Notes: generated by a model not told the origin, from the sequence alone. A stretch of 64,000 nucleotides of DNA from JAJYKC01 sp963823105 (GCA_963823105.1 CAWGKC010000014.1:62001-126000); one strand, 5' to 3'. Shown: positions 1 through 11,363, counted from the stretch's first letter. Numbers and translations: made by a program.

Positions 1-548
1 CCTCCCCTGTATCGCTTCCAAATCGTGTTCGCCGGCATGATGGGCATGTAGGCGAGCTTGGTTCCGTCCTCCGAATAGGACCCGTCGAAGGCGGCCGGCA
101 ATGGAATCGCTTCCGGGAAGCTTCCATCCACACCCACCGTGAACAGCTTGCTGAAGCGGGAATAGCTTTCGCGGCCGGAGCGGAATAGGATCTTCGTGCC
201 GTCGGGCGACCAGCCGACCGGAGTGTCCACCGACGGATGATACGTCAGCCTGCGCGGCACTCCTCCCTCCGCGTTTACGAGGTAGACATCGACGTTACCC
301 TCATACTCGCCGCTGAAGGCCACTTGCTCGCCGTCGGGCGAAAAGACCGGCGAACTCTCGATGCCCGAACCCGCCGTCAAGCGGACGGCGTCTCCACCCG
401 TGCGCGCGACCGACCACAGATCGCCGCCGTAGCGGAAAACGATGCGCGTCTTTCCGAGCGCCGGCTCGCGGAGCAAAAGGGGGCCCTCCGCGCCCGAGAC
501 GCAGCTAATAAAGGGGAGCAGGCAGAGTACGGCGAGCGAATGTTTCAC
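1..548 (-). CDS. Tricorn-like S41 protease, N-terminal part (runs off window)
   Basis: Reading leftwards from a GTG start preceded by AAGGATC, the frame stays open to the window edge. A hydrophobic segment with a cysteine (roughly residues 3-17) looks like a secretion or lipoprotein signal. It is followed by PD40/WD40-type beta-propeller strands with repeated SPDG turns (FSPDGEQVAF, WSPDGTKILF) and ends near an IWKRYRG segment that is common in Tricorn-type peptidases of Acidobacteria. Such proteins combine two beta-propellers, a PDZ domain and an S41 catalytic core; only the first propeller strands are visible, so catalysis cannot be judged. The alternative is a plain TolB-like propeller protein. 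Confidence 0.7.
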   Translation of the reverse strand, partial: MKHSLAVLCLLPFISCVSGAEGPLLLREPALGKTRIVFRYGGDLWSVARTGGDAVRLTAGSGIESSPVFSPDGEQVAFSGEYEGNVDVYLVNAEGGVPRRLTYHPSVDTPVGWSPDGTKILFRSGRESYSRFSKLFTVGVDGSFPEAIPLPAAFDGSYSEDGTKLAYMPIMPANTIWKRYRG

Positions 549-743
549 GAAGATCCTTTCCCGGATTCTATCCATGGTAACGGATACGTATCGTCCGGAG
601 AATCCGTTCGGCTTCGCGATCTAAATCGGCTTCGCTCGCAGCGATTTTGCGGGTGATGCCAGCCTTGAGGGCGCCCGGTCGACGGTTTCCGGGGCAGCCT
701 GCTCATTGGCAGGATATCCGGACGCTTGTCCAGCGCGGACTCG

Positions 744-1115
744 CTACATCAAGCCCGCGAGTTTGTCCTTGATCTGGTCCGAGGTAAACGGTTTTTTGAC
801 GTAACCGGTGGCGCCCAGTTGCAGGGCTTCCATGACTTTGCCTTGGCCGCCTTCGTTCGTGATCATAATGACCGGCAGGCGTTTCCACGCCTCTTCCGCC
901 CGCAGTTGGGCGAGTAGTTGAAGCCCGTCCATGTTCGGCATGTTGATCTCGGTGAGGACGAGGCCGACCTTGTTTTCCTTCAAGATCGCCAGCGCCTCAA
1001 GGCCATCGCCCGCCTCGAACACGGTTCCGATCGGGAACTCGGCCTTCTGCAGAATTCTTTGTAGGATTTTGCGAATGGCAGCCGAATCGTCGACGATTAG
1101 TAGGTCAAAAGACAT
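744..1115 (-). CDS. CheY-like single-domain response regulator with Glu at the phosphosite
   Basis: This 123-residue protein is a stand-alone receiver domain. It has the acidic pair D9/D10 (IVDDS), the switch threonine in MIT (T86) and the conserved lysine in YVKKPF. The position that normally carries the phosphorylated aspartate is glutamate: the segment reads VLTEINMPNMDG, with E56 encoded by GAG. In several receivers an Asp-to-Glu change at this site mimics phosphorylation, so the protein may be locked in an active-like state, or may not signal by phosphorylation. No chemotaxis gene lies next to it. It has its own short gap on both sides. Confidence 0.9.
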   Translation of the reverse strand: MSFDLLIVDDSAAIRKILQRILQKAEFPIGTVFEAGDGLEALAILKENKVGLVLTEINMPNMDGLQLLAQLRAEEAWKRLPVIMITNEGGQGKVMEALQLGATGYVKKPFTSDQIKDKLAGLM

Positions 1116-1393
1116 GGGCGAATGGGTTGCGATACGTCCTGGGAATCATATCGAGCAAGCCGGCCCAACTATGAATGTTTATCGAAGGTTGGAGCCGAAA
1201 GGAGACGCCGGGAGGAGCGCCGCCGCTCGTTCGTCGGGACGCGGGTGCGTTCACATATCCGCTTCCGAGGCCGATATAGCCAGCGGGAGCGGGCGATACG
1301 TCCGTCGCGGCAAATGTCCGGTCCCGATGGGAACCGGCGAGTATTTTTTCCGCCGGGCGAATCCTTTCCGCGCCCGCGATCATCCAAGACAAA

Positions 1394-1855
1394 ATGAGCG
1401 GGACTGGGATGATCGCGCGATTTCAAGAGGCACTGGAGCAGGCGTTGGACCCGATTCCGCTTGGCCGCATCCTGGGCTATCGCATCGCCCGGCTCTCACG
1501 CGGCGAGGCGGTGGTGGAAATGGAAACCACGACGGACCACTATAACCCGATGGGCACGGTCCACGGCGGGGTGATCACCGCCATAGCCGATTCCGCGATG
1601 GGCATCGCGCAAGGCAGTTCGCTCCAGCCCGGTGAGACCACCACTACGCTCGAACTCAAGATCAACTTCCTCCGGCCCGTCTTCAACACGCGGCTTTACG
1701 CCCACGGAACGGTAACGAAGAGCGGACGCACCATCTCATTGGTGGAATGCGAAGTCTACGACCAGGACGGCCGCATGGTCGCCAAAGCTTCGAGCACCTG
1801 TATGACGCTGCGCGGCAAACAGGCCGAAGGCCGCGAACTCAGCCACGGCGGATGA
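1394..1855 (+). CDS. PaaI-family hotdog thioesterase
   Basis: The 153-residue product has the single hotdog fold of PaaI/YdiI-type acyl-CoA thioesterases. The signature region NPMGTVHGGVITAIADSAMG holds N51, the HGG loop (57-59) and an acidic residue D66 at the positions used for catalysis in the family. The protein would hydrolyse an acyl- or aryl-CoA in the cytoplasm; the substrate cannot be read from sequence. ATG 1394 is used, although a second ATG five codons later fits as well, and no strong ribosome binding site decides between them. It stands alone between divergent and convergent neighbours. Confidence 0.85.
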   Translation: MSGTGMIARFQEALEQALDPIPLGRILGYRIARLSRGEAVVEMETTTDHYNPMGTVHGGVITAIADSAMGIAQGSSLQPGETTTTLELKINFLRPVFNTRLYAHGTVTKSGRTISLVECEVYDQDGRMVAKASSTCMTLRGKQAEGRELSHGG

Positions 1856-1912
1856 AGCCCGGATCTCATGTTTCAAACAACCCGCCGAGGCGGACCGGCC
1901 CGCCGGCGCCAA

Positions 1913-3601
1913 TTACTCCCGCGTAAAAATCACTTTACCGTCGAAGATCGTGATGTCCACTTTCGTTTTGTAAATGTCGGCCGGGGCGATGCGGAATAGG
2001 TCCTGCGACAGGACCACGATGTCGGCCAGCATGCCTTCCTTCAATTTGCCTTTTTGCTTCTCGTCGAACGAGGCGTAGGCGCCGCTCTCGGTGTAGGCGC
2101 GCACCGCGGTCTCGACGGTCACCCGCTGCGCCGGAACCCAGCCGCCGGGCGGTTTGCCGTCGATGGTCTCGCGGTTCACCGCGTTGTGAAGCCCGCGCAC
2201 CGGATCGCAACTGATCGCGGCCGGCCAGTCGCTCGAAAACACGAGCTTCGCTCCGGCCAGCTCCAGCGTGCGCCAGGGAAACGCCAGCTTCATACGTTCC
2301 GGCCCGACGGCCTTGCTCCATACTTCCACCGTGCCGGGGTCGGCGTGAATCGGCTGCATCGACGCCAAAACGCCCAGCTTGGCGAACCTCGGAACGTCCA
2401 CGGGCGAGATCGTCTCGATATGCTCGATGCGGAACCGCGCGTCGTGCGGCCCGTTCTCCTTTCGCGCGTATTCATAGGCGTCGAGCGCCATCCGCACCGC
2501 CCGGTCCCCGATGGCGTGGGTCAAGATTTGCAACCCGCCCGAATCCGCCAGCGCCACCATGTTTTCGTAAGCGTCCTGCGTCCACGCGGGTTTGCCCGCC
2601 GTGTTGCTTCCGTCCGAATATGGCGCTAGCATCGCCGCCGTGTGCGATTCGATCACTCCGTCCAGAACGAACTTCACCGCCCCCGCGCGCAGGCGCGGCG
2701 ACCGGTAAGTTTGCTTCAACTCCAGAAAACGGTCGATGGCGTCGGCCGGAGTCGAAGGCGGCGCCGATAGGGCGACGTTTACGCGCAACGTGAGTTTTTT
2801 CTGCTTATCCAGATCGTCGAACAGCGACAGCAGCTCCGCATCGCCGTTCGCGTTCCCGACGCTGGTAATGCCGAGCGACGCCGCGTACTTCAATCCCTGC
2901 TCCAGGGCGGCCAGCTTGCGCTCCCGCGACGCCTCCGGCGCCAACTTTCTCACCAGCGCCTGGGCGCCTTCCTTTAAGCATCCCGTCGGTTCCCCGGTTT
3001 TCGCGTCGACGACAACCTGTCCGAACCCGGTGTAGCGCGTATGCGCGTTGATCCCGGCCAGTTGCAGGGCTTTCGAATTCACCCAGGCCGTGTGGCCGTC
3101 GTAGGAGCGCAGGTAAACGGGCCGGTCCTTCACGACCGCGTCCAGATCCTGCTTCAGCGGCAAAGCGCGATCGGGAAAGCACTCGTACTGCCAGCCCGCC
3201 CCGGTGATCCAGGGCTCTTTCGGGTGCGCCGCCGCCCAATCTCCCACCCTCTTCTGCATCTCCGCCAGGCCGCAGGCGCCGTTGAGATCGACCTCGGTCA
3301 TCTCCATCGAGCCGCTCAGAAAATGCGTATGCGCGTCGTTGAATCCGGGAATCGCCAGCCGGCCGCGCAAATCGATCACCTTCGCATACGGGCCGGCCAA
3401 GTCCGCCACCGGCTGGTTGTTGCCCACCGCTAAAATTCGCGATCCGCGAATCGCCACCGCCTCCGCCCATGGATTGTCGGCATCGCCCGTCCATACGCGC
3501 CCATTCTTCAGGATCAAGTCCGCTTCGGCCGCCAGCAGATGCGCGGCAAGCGGCAATCCCGCGATATATAGGAAGAGATTCCTATAATGGATCATGTCCA
3601 T
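1913..3601 (-). CDS. YtcJ-like metal-dependent amidohydrolase, exported
   Basis: The protein is about 560 residues long and belongs to the amidohydrolase_3 (YtcJ/NfdA) group. The metal-binding HTH lies in GFNDAHTHFLSG. Further conserved blocks are HAIGDRAVRMALDAYE, RIEHIETISP, SMQPIHADPGT and FSSDWPAAI. A short basic N-terminus followed by LFLYIAGLPLAAHLLAAE is a likely signal peptide, so it probably acts in the periplasm or as a membrane-anchored enzyme. The start is uncertain: ATG at 3601 or 3595, or a TTG at 3637, all open the frame and none has a clear ribosome binding site. The 5' end overlaps the start of gatB on the other strand. The substrate is unknown. Confidence 0.85.
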   Translation of the reverse strand: MDMIHYRNLFLYIAGLPLAAHLLAAEADLILKNGRVWTGDADNPWAEAVAIRGSRILAVGNNQPVADLAGPYAKVIDLRGRLAIPGFNDAHTHFLSGSMEMTEVDLNGACGLAEMQKRVGDWAAAHPKEPWITGAGWQYECFPDRALPLKQDLDAVVKDRPVYLRSYDGHTAWVNSKALQLAGINAHTRYTGFGQVVVDAKTGEPTGCLKEGAQALVRKLAPEASRERKLAALEQGLKYAASLGITSVGNANGDAELLSLFDDLDKQKKLTLRVNVALSAPPSTPADAIDRFLELKQTYRSPRLRAGAVKFVLDGVIESHTAAMLAPYSDGSNTAGKPAWTQDAYENMVALADSGGLQILTHAIGDRAVRMALDAYEYARKENGPHDARFRIEHIETISPVDVPRFAKLGVLASMQPIHADPGTVEVWSKAVGPERMKLAFPWRTLELAGAKLVFSSDWPAAISCDPVRGLHNAVNRETIDGKPPGGWVPAQRVTVETAVRAYTESGAYASFDEKQKGKLKEGMLADIVVLSQDLFRIAPADIYKTKVDITIFDGKVIFTRE

Positions 3602-5067
3602 TAGTATGGCAGCGCGCCCGGCTGAGCCAACCACCAACTACGAACCCGTCATCGGCCTCGAGGTGCATATCCAACTCGCCACGCGGACCAAAATTTTCTG
3701 CGGATGCCCCACCAGCTTCGGCGCGGCCCCGAACAGCAATGTCTGTCCCGTTTGCATGGGCCTTCCCGGCGCTCTTCCCGTGCTCAATCGCCAGGCGGTG
3801 GACATGGCCCTTCTCGCCGCCCTTGGCCTGAAGTGTCGCGTGAATCCGCTCTCGCGCTTCGCCCGCAAGAATTATTTCTACCCGGACCTGCCGAAGGGCT
3901 ATCAGATTTCTCAATACGACCAGCCTCTGGCCGAGCATGGCTGAGCTCGAAATCGCGCTCGAAAACGGGGAGCGCAAGCGCATCGGCGTCACTCGCATTC
4001 ACATGGAAGACGACGCGGGCAAAAGCGTTCACGACGGCTTCAAGGACAGCGACGTCTATACATACGTCGATCTCAACCGCTGCGGCACGCCGCTGATCGA
4101 GATCGTCAGCGAGCCGGACATGCGCTCGCCGGAGGAGGCCTACGCCTACCTCACGGCGTTGAAGCAGGTGATGGTGTATCTGGGCGTTTCCGAATGCGAT
4201 ATGGAGAAGGGACAGTTGCGCTGCGACGCCAACGTGTCGGTGCGGCCCCGCGGCAGGGAAGAGTTCGGCACCAAGGCGGAGGTGAAAAATCTCAATTCGT
4301 TCCGATTCGCGCGCATGGCGCTCGAATACGAAATTGTGCGCCAGGTGGCGCTGATCGAAGGCGGCGGCAAGGTGGCGCAGGAGACGCGCCTCTACAACGC
4401 CGAAACCGGCGAGACGGTGAGCATGCGAAGCAAGGAGCATGCTCACGATTACCGCTATTTCCCCGAGCCCGACCTGGCGCCGCTGGAAGTAAGCGAGGCG
4501 TGGCTGAGCCGGGTTCGCGAGACCATGCCGGAGTTGCCTTCGGATAAGCGCAACCGTTTCGTCTCGGTCTACGGTCTTCGCGAATACGACGCGCAAGTGC
4601 TTACTCTGAACCGGGCGACGGCGGAATATTTCGAGACTGCCGCGCGCGTCTCCGGCGACCCGCGCCTGGCCGCCAACTGGGTGACAGGCGATCTGATGGG
4701 AGCGCTAAAAGGCCAGGAAATCGCCGCCGCTCCGGTTACGGCCCAGGCGCTCGGCGAGCTCGTTGGCTTGATCGCGAAAGGCGAAATTTCGGGCAAGTTG
4801 GCCAAGGAAATCTTCGCCAAAATGTGCGAGACCGGCGACAGCGCCCGCGCCGTCATGGACCGCGAAGGCCTGAAGCAGATCAGCGATTCGGGCGCGCTGG
4901 CGGCCATCGTCGCCGAAGTCCTGGCCGCCAATCCCAAACAGGTGGAGCAATATAAAAGCGGCAAGACGGCCGTAGCGGGATTCCTGGTGGGCCAAGTGAT
5001 GAAGGCGTCCAAAGGGCAGGCCAACCCCGCCGCGGTGAACGCTCTGCTCAAAGAGACGCTGGGTTAA
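3594..5067 (+). pseudogene. gatB: Asp-tRNA(Asn)/Glu-tRNA(Gln) amidotransferase subunit B, split by a frameshift
   Basis: GatB is the amidotransferase and tRNA-binding subunit of GatCAB, which makes Gln-tRNA(Gln) or Asn-tRNA(Asn). The first 116 residues carry the usual start (NYEPVIGLEVHIQL) and the zinc-binding cysteines (CGC and CPVC). The frame then ends at UGA 3942-3944 after QPLAEHG. The second frame continues at once with LEIALENGERKRIG, covers the rest of the catalytic domain and the YqeY-like tail, and reaches the normal length. Deleting A3944 restores GWLEI, the expected family sequence. A true loss of this gene would be surprising where GatCAB is needed, so a sequence error is likelier. 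A TATAAT at 3583-3588 lies just before the start. Confidence 0.85.
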
Positions 5068-5073
5068 AAGCCG

Positions 5074-6879
5074 CTACCGCTGATTCGCCTTGAGGACTTT
5101 TTTGCGCAGACGGATCGACTTCGGCGTCACTTCCACGAACTCGTCGTCGCGGATGAACTCGATGGCCTGCTCCAGATTCAATATGCGCGGCGGCACCAGG
5201 CGGATGGCTTCGTCGGCGGTGGAGGCGCGCATGTTCGTCAGCTTTTTCTCCTTGACGATATTCACGTTCAGATCGCTGTCGCGCGAGTTCTCGCCGACGA
5301 TCATCCCCTCGTAAACCTCCGTCGCCGGCGTCACGAAGATCTCGCCGCGCTCCTGCAGATTGAAGATCGCGTTGCCCGTCGTTTTCCCGGCGCGGTCGGA
5401 AACAAGCGAACCCGTCGGCCGCGTGGCGATCTCCCCTTGCCATTCGATATATCCGTGGAATAGCGAATTCATGATCGCCGTGCCTTTGGTGTCGGTCAGC
5501 ATCTCGCTACGCAGCCCGATTAGCCCGCGCGAAGGAACGTGAAACTCCAGCCGCACGCGCCCGGAGCCGTGGTTCACCATCTTCGCCATCTTGCCCTTGC
5601 GGCTGCCCATTTTCTCGATCACCACGCCGATGAAGGCCTCCGGGCAGTCGATCACCAACAGCTCCAGCGGCTCGTGCGTCTTGCCGTCGATTTGACGGGT
5701 GATGATCTCCGGTTTCCCCACCGTCAACTCAAACCCTTCGCGCCGCATCATTTCGATTAAAATCGCCAGTTGCAGTTCGCCTCGGCCCATGACCTTGAAC
5801 GCCTCCGGGCCGCCGGCCTCTTCGACGCGAATGGAGACGTTGGTCAGCAGTTCCTTATCCAGCCGGTCGCGCAGATTCCGCGAGGTCACATACTGGCCCT
5901 CGCGGCCGACGAACGGCGAGTTATTGATGGTAAACAGCATGGCGATCGTCGGCTCGTCGATTTGAATCTTCGGCAGCGGTAGGGGCGTCTCGGCGCTGGT
6001 TATTGTTTCGCCGATCGTGATGCCTTCGACGCCCGCGATCGCCAGAATGTCGCCGGGCCTGCCCACCGTCTCGTCCACCCGCTTCAAGCCTTCGAACGAA
6101 TACAGCTTGGTAATGCGCGTCTTATGGAACGTGCCGTCCAGCTTGGCGATAGTCACGTCGTCGCCGAAATGCAGCGTGCCGGAGAAAACGCGCCCGATGG
6201 CCAATCTGCCCAGATAATCGCTGTAGTCGAGATTCGCCACCAGCATTTGCAGCACGCCCTCGGGGTCGCCCACGGGAGGAGGAACGCGCTTCAAAATCGT
6301 CTGGAACAACGGGCGCAGATCGGTGGAGGTATCCTCGAGCTCGAGCTTGGCGATGCCGGCTCTGGCGTTGGCATAGATAATCGGAAAATCGAGTTGCTCC
6401 TCGGCCGCGTCGAGATCGATGAACAGGTCGAAGATCTCGTTCAGCACTTCCTGAATTCGCGCGTCGGCGCGGTCGATCTTGTTGATCACCACGATCGGCG
6501 GGAGTTTGGCCTCCAGAGCCTTCATCAGAACGTAGCGCGTTTGCGGCAGCGGGCCTTCGCTCGCGTCCACTAACAACATGACGCCGTCCACGATCTTAAG
6601 CGCCCGCTCGACCTCGCCGCCGAAGTCGCTGTGGCCGGGAGTATCGACGATGTTAATTTTGATCCCGCCGTAACTGACCCCGGTGGTCTTGGCCAGAATG
6701 GTGATGCCGCGCTCGCGTTCCAGTTCGTTGGAATCCATCATGCGGTCGGCGGTTTGTTCGTTCTCGCGGAATAGGCCGCTCTGTTTCAACATGGCGTCGA
6801 CGAGTGTGGTTTTCCCATGATCGACGTGGGCGATGATCGCGATGTTGCGGATGAACTGATTTTCGGGCAATGATGACAT
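5074..6879 (-). CDS. typA: Ribosome-associated GTPase TypA/BipA
   Basis: This 601-residue translational GTPase has the full set of G motifs: P-loop AHVDHGKTTL, switch I with ERGITI, DTPGHSDFGG and NKIDRADAR. The EF-G-like domain II and the BipA-specific C-terminal domain follow and the length is normal. TypA binds the 70S ribosome and supports growth under stress and at low temperature through ribosome assembly. The gene is convergent with gatB, with only six bases between stops, and it appears to be transcribed alone. No unusual residues were seen in the catalytic core. Confidence 0.97.
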   Translation of the reverse strand: MSSLPENQFIRNIAIIAHVDHGKTTLVDAMLKQSGLFRENEQTADRMMDSNELERERGITILAKTTGVSYGGIKINIVDTPGHSDFGGEVERALKIVDGVMLLVDASEGPLPQTRYVLMKALEAKLPPIVVINKIDRADARIQEVLNEIFDLFIDLDAAEEQLDFPIIYANARAGIAKLELEDTSTDLRPLFQTILKRVPPPVGDPEGVLQMLVANLDYSDYLGRLAIGRVFSGTLHFGDDVTIAKLDGTFHKTRITKLYSFEGLKRVDETVGRPGDILAIAGVEGITIGETITSAETPLPLPKIQIDEPTIAMLFTINNSPFVGREGQYVTSRNLRDRLDKELLTNVSIRVEEAGGPEAFKVMGRGELQLAILIEMMRREGFELTVGKPEIITRQIDGKTHEPLELLVIDCPEAFIGVVIEKMGSRKGKMAKMVNHGSGRVRLEFHVPSRGLIGLRSEMLTDTKGTAIMNSLFHGYIEWQGEIATRPTGSLVSDRAGKTTGNAIFNLQERGEIFVTPATEVYEGMIVGENSRDSDLNVNIVKEKKLTNMRASTADEAIRLVPPRILNLEQAIEFIRDDEFVEVTPKSIRLRKKVLKANQR

Positions 6880-6962
6880 GTAACTTCTATGGTGACACGC
6901 CAGCGAGGTTACTCGCCGGACATAAGTGACGGCCGGCGAGGAAATCGGGTGAGGCTACGCGA

Positions 6963-7289
6963 ATGAACCGGCTGGCGCTTGGAATCCTGTTGGGTATTGC
7001 GTGGGGAGCGATCGATGTGGCGATGACGCTGGCCGGGAATAGTCCGGGCCGCAGCGTGGGTTGGGAGATCCTGGCGCAGGCGTTTTTTAGCCGGTTTGCG
7101 ATTGGGGTCCTTGGCGCGAACTTTTCGTTCGGGATACATCCGGTGCTGGCGGGGGCCGTGGCGGGGTTGCTGATCAGTTTGCCGGATGCATTCGCGTTAC
7201 GGTCGTATTTCGGAGTGATTGGGACCGGGATCGTTTTCGGAGCGGTCGGAGGGTGGGCGGGAGGTAAGTGGGGACGGCGGATTCGATGA
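6963..7289 (+). CDS. Small hydrophobic membrane protein, unknown function
   Basis: The 108-residue product is almost entirely hydrophobic and glycine-rich and should form three or four membrane helices (about residues 4-23, 40-58, 60-76 and 82-100), ending in a short basic tail. I do not recognise the family. Its stop codon overlaps the ATG of the following channel-like gene in an ATGA arrangement, so the two are probably translated together. This coupling suggests a shared membrane role but gives no clear function. Confidence 0.65.
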   Translation: MNRLALGILLGIAWGAIDVAMTLAGNSPGRSVGWEILAQAFFSRFAIGVLGANFSFGIHPVLAGAVAGLLISLPDAFALRSYFGVIGTGIVFGAVGGWAGGKWGRRIR

Positions 7290-7918
7290 CGGCTCCCTGG
7301 TACAACCGGTTTGCGGGGCAGAGTATCGAGCGGCTGGCGGCGCTGAGCGACGGCATTTTCGCGGTGGCGATAACGCTGTTGGTGCTGGATCTCCACGTTC
7401 CATCGAAAGAAGGGATTCACAACGAGGCGGAACTCTGCGCGGCGCTGGCGGCGATGACGCCGCAATTGGTTTCCTATCTGATGAGTTTCCTGACGCTGGC
7501 GATTTTCTGGAACGGCCAGCAGGTGCAGTTCAACCATTTCGAGCGTGGCGACCGGAATCTGGCCTGGATCCATATCGTCTTTTTGGCGGCGGTTTCGATC
7601 ATGCCGTTTTCGACGCGGCTGTTGGCGGAGTTCATCGGTTTCAGGTTGGCGCTGTTGAGCTACTGGGCCAACGTGCTGGTGCTGGGAGTGGTGCTTTACG
7701 CGAGTTGGTGGTATGCCAAGAAAGCGGGGCTGCTGAAAGACGACACGACGCCCGAGGCCGGCAAGGCGATCGTGCGGCGGATCGTCGTGGCCCAGTTGTT
7801 GTACGCCTTCGGAGCGGCGCTGTGCGTGGTGAACGACTATGCGAGCATCGCCTTCATCGTCGCGGTGCAATTGAATTTCGCGATCGCGCCGAGGATTCGC
7901 TGGCTGAACCGGTTTTAG
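7286..7918 (+). CDS. TMEM175-family (DUF1211) potassium-channel-like protein
   Basis: The 210-residue membrane protein opens with the TMEM175 signature in its first helix: RLAALSDGIFAVAITLLVLD, where the usual FSDG is LSDG. Five or six hydrophobic segments follow, with the length typical of bacterial single-repeat members. Proteins of this family assemble into potassium-selective leak channels. I chose ATG 7286 over an upstream ATG at 7268 because it overlaps the stop of the preceding membrane gene (ATGA) and places the signature near the N-terminus. The role of the LSDG variant on gating is unknown. Confidence 0.85.
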   Translation: MTAPWYNRFAGQSIERLAALSDGIFAVAITLLVLDLHVPSKEGIHNEAELCAALAAMTPQLVSYLMSFLTLAIFWNGQQVQFNHFERGDRNLAWIHIVFLAAVSIMPFSTRLLAEFIGFRLALLSYWANVLVLGVVLYASWWYAKKAGLLKDDTTPEAGKAIVRRIVVAQLLYAFGAALCVVNDYASIAFIVAVQLNFAIAPRIRWLNRF

Positions 7919-7922
7919 GCGA

Positions 7923-9556
<1,634 letters not shown>

Positions 9557-9812
9557 GGGCGATAACTCTATTCTCACTGGGATTGCCGGTTGGCCACCGG
9601 CGGAGCGGGGCAGGGCATTACAGCCCAGCTCCCTAATTATAGCGCGATGGGCGGACTTTCCGATAAATCGACGGGAATTGACAACCGTCCCAGATTGGAC
9701 GCCGCATTCTGGTATGCTCAAACAGCCCGGAAGACGGAGTGTCTCCCGTCCACGCCGTTGAATTCTCAAGCCGGCGATTGAAACAGGTTGTACAAGGGGG
9801 TATCTAACGTAG

Positions 9813-11363
9813 ATGCGCGTTCATCTGGTCAACCCAAGCGATATTTCGTTTGGAATCGGCGTTATTACGCCGCGGTGGTTATACGTTCTGGCAGCGGCGA
9901 CGCCGGCCAAGTTCGGCGATGCGGTGATTACGGACGAGACGCTGGAGTTGATCCGGCCTGAGGAGATCGCACCCGGCGACATCGTCGGAATCGGCATTCA
10001 CACAGGCAACGCGCTGCGCGGAATGGAAGTGGGCCGGATGGCGCGGGAGCGGGGGGCGTGGGTGGTGTACGGGGGCATTCACGCGACCCTGTATCCGGAC
10101 GAGGCCTTCGACTTGGGCGGGGCGCATGTGGTGGTGAAGGGCGACGGGGACGTGGCGTGGGGAAGGGCGATCGAGGATCTGGTGGCCGGGAAGGCGCAGA
10201 AGATTTACGACGGCGGGAAGATTTCGGGCGATCAGTTCCTTCCGGCGCGGTGGGATCTGGCGCCGCGGGACCGTTACATGTGGGCGTCCGTGCAGACGGT
10301 GCGCGGCTGTCCGAAGCACTGTTCGTTCTGCTCGGTATGGCGGACGGACGGACAGAAGCCGCGTCAGCGGACTCCGGACGTGGTGGTCGAGGAGATCGTC
10401 CAATTGCGGCGGTTAGGATTCCGGTTTATCGCCCTCGCCGACGACAATTTCTATCCGGTGACGTTAACCGACATCGAACTTGCGGAAAAGCAAGGAAACG
10501 CCGCGCGGGTGGCTGAGCTGAAGGCAACGCGCGCGGAGCGGTTCGAATTGATGGGCAAGTTGGCGCTGCTTCCGCGGGATCTGGTGTTTTACACCCAAAT
10601 CACCATGGAAGCGGGCGAGGACACGGAATTTCTGGACGCGATGAGGCGGGCCCACATCAAGGGCGCGCTGGTGGGAGTGGAGTCGGTGACCGAGGAAGGG
10701 TTGAAAGCGGTATTCAAGACTTTCAACTCGGCGGGGCTCGATCTGGCGACGCGGCTGAACACGTTCAAAGAGCACGGAGTGCATGTGTTGGGGTCGTTCA
10801 TCTTCGGGCTGTCATCGGACCGGCCGGACACGTTTGCGGCCACGGCGGCATTGGCCAAACAGGCGGGTTTGACGTTCGCGCAGTTTGTGATGATGACTCC
10901 GTTCCCCGGCACGGTGGATTTCGACCGCTGGGAGAAGAGCCTGGGTGAGAACGTGCCGAAGGTGGGCGGCGTTCCGATCACGCGGTATTGGCTGATCCCG
11001 GCGGAAGTACGGCCGAAAATGTTCACTCCGCACGCGACGATGTCGATGGACGAAATTCGCGAGAGGACGCAGGGCGTTTGGGACAGCTTCTACGCGTTGG
11101 GCGAGGTTTGGAAACGGTCCAAGTGCGTGCCTACGATCCGCGGGCGGCTGGCGTTCCTGTTCATTTCGAAGCTGTACCGGCAGATGTACGCGAACACGGG
11201 CATTTCCACCGATAGCGCGCGAAGACAGAGGGCGACGCGATTGGCCCGATGGCTGGCGGTGCCGTGCCGGAAGCTTTTCTCGGCGAAGCCGATGCCGGAG
11301 CTGGAAATGCCGCTGCCGCGGACGGAACGGGCGTTGCCGGAATTGACGACCATTTCGTATTGA
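9813..11363 (+). CDS. B12-binding-domain-type radical SAM protein
   Basis: The 516-residue protein has an N-terminal Rossmann-like domain of the B12-binding type (about 1-140; GIHTGNALRG, YGGIHATLYPDEA) followed by a radical SAM core. The iron-sulfur ligands are C166, C170 and C173 in CPKHCSFC. The domain order matches the large group that includes methyltransferases and ring-forming enzymes such as BchE and HpnP relatives. The usual DxHxxG cobalamin loop is not evident, so cobalamin binding is uncertain. A C-terminal extension after residue 420 is of unknown role. The product cannot be deduced and neighbours give no pathway. It probably has its own promoter in the 256-base gap upstream. Confidence 0.85.
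   Translation: MRVHLVNPSDISFGIGVITPRWLYVLAAATPAKFGDAVITDETLELIRPEEIAPGDIVGIGIHTGNALRGMEVGRMARERGAWVVYGGIHATLYPDEAFDLGGAHVVVKGDGDVAWGRAIEDLVAGKAQKIYDGGKISGDQFLPARWDLAPRDRYMWASVQTVRGCPKHCSFCSVWRTDGQKPRQRTPDVVVEEIVQLRRLGFRFIALADDNFYPVTLTDIELAEKQGNAARVAELKATRAERFELMGKLALLPRDLVFYTQITMEAGEDTEFLDAMRRAHIKGALVGVESVTEEGLKAVFKTFNSAGLDLATRLNTFKEHGVHVLGSFIFGLSSDRPDTFAATAALAKQAGLTFAQFVMMTPFPGTVDFDRWEKSLGENVPKVGGVPITRYWLIPAEVRPKMFTPHATMSMDEIRERTQGVWDSFYALGEVWKRSKCVPTIRGRLAFLFISKLYRQMYANTGISTDSARRQRATRLARWLAVPCRKLFSAKPMPELEMPLPRTERALPELTTISY

Noticed and set aside
3937..3944. Programmed +1 frameshift in gatB as the preferred reading
   Set aside because: No upstream Shine-Dalgarno-like stimulator as in prfB, and other genes show the same one-base insertions without any UGA; error is simpler.
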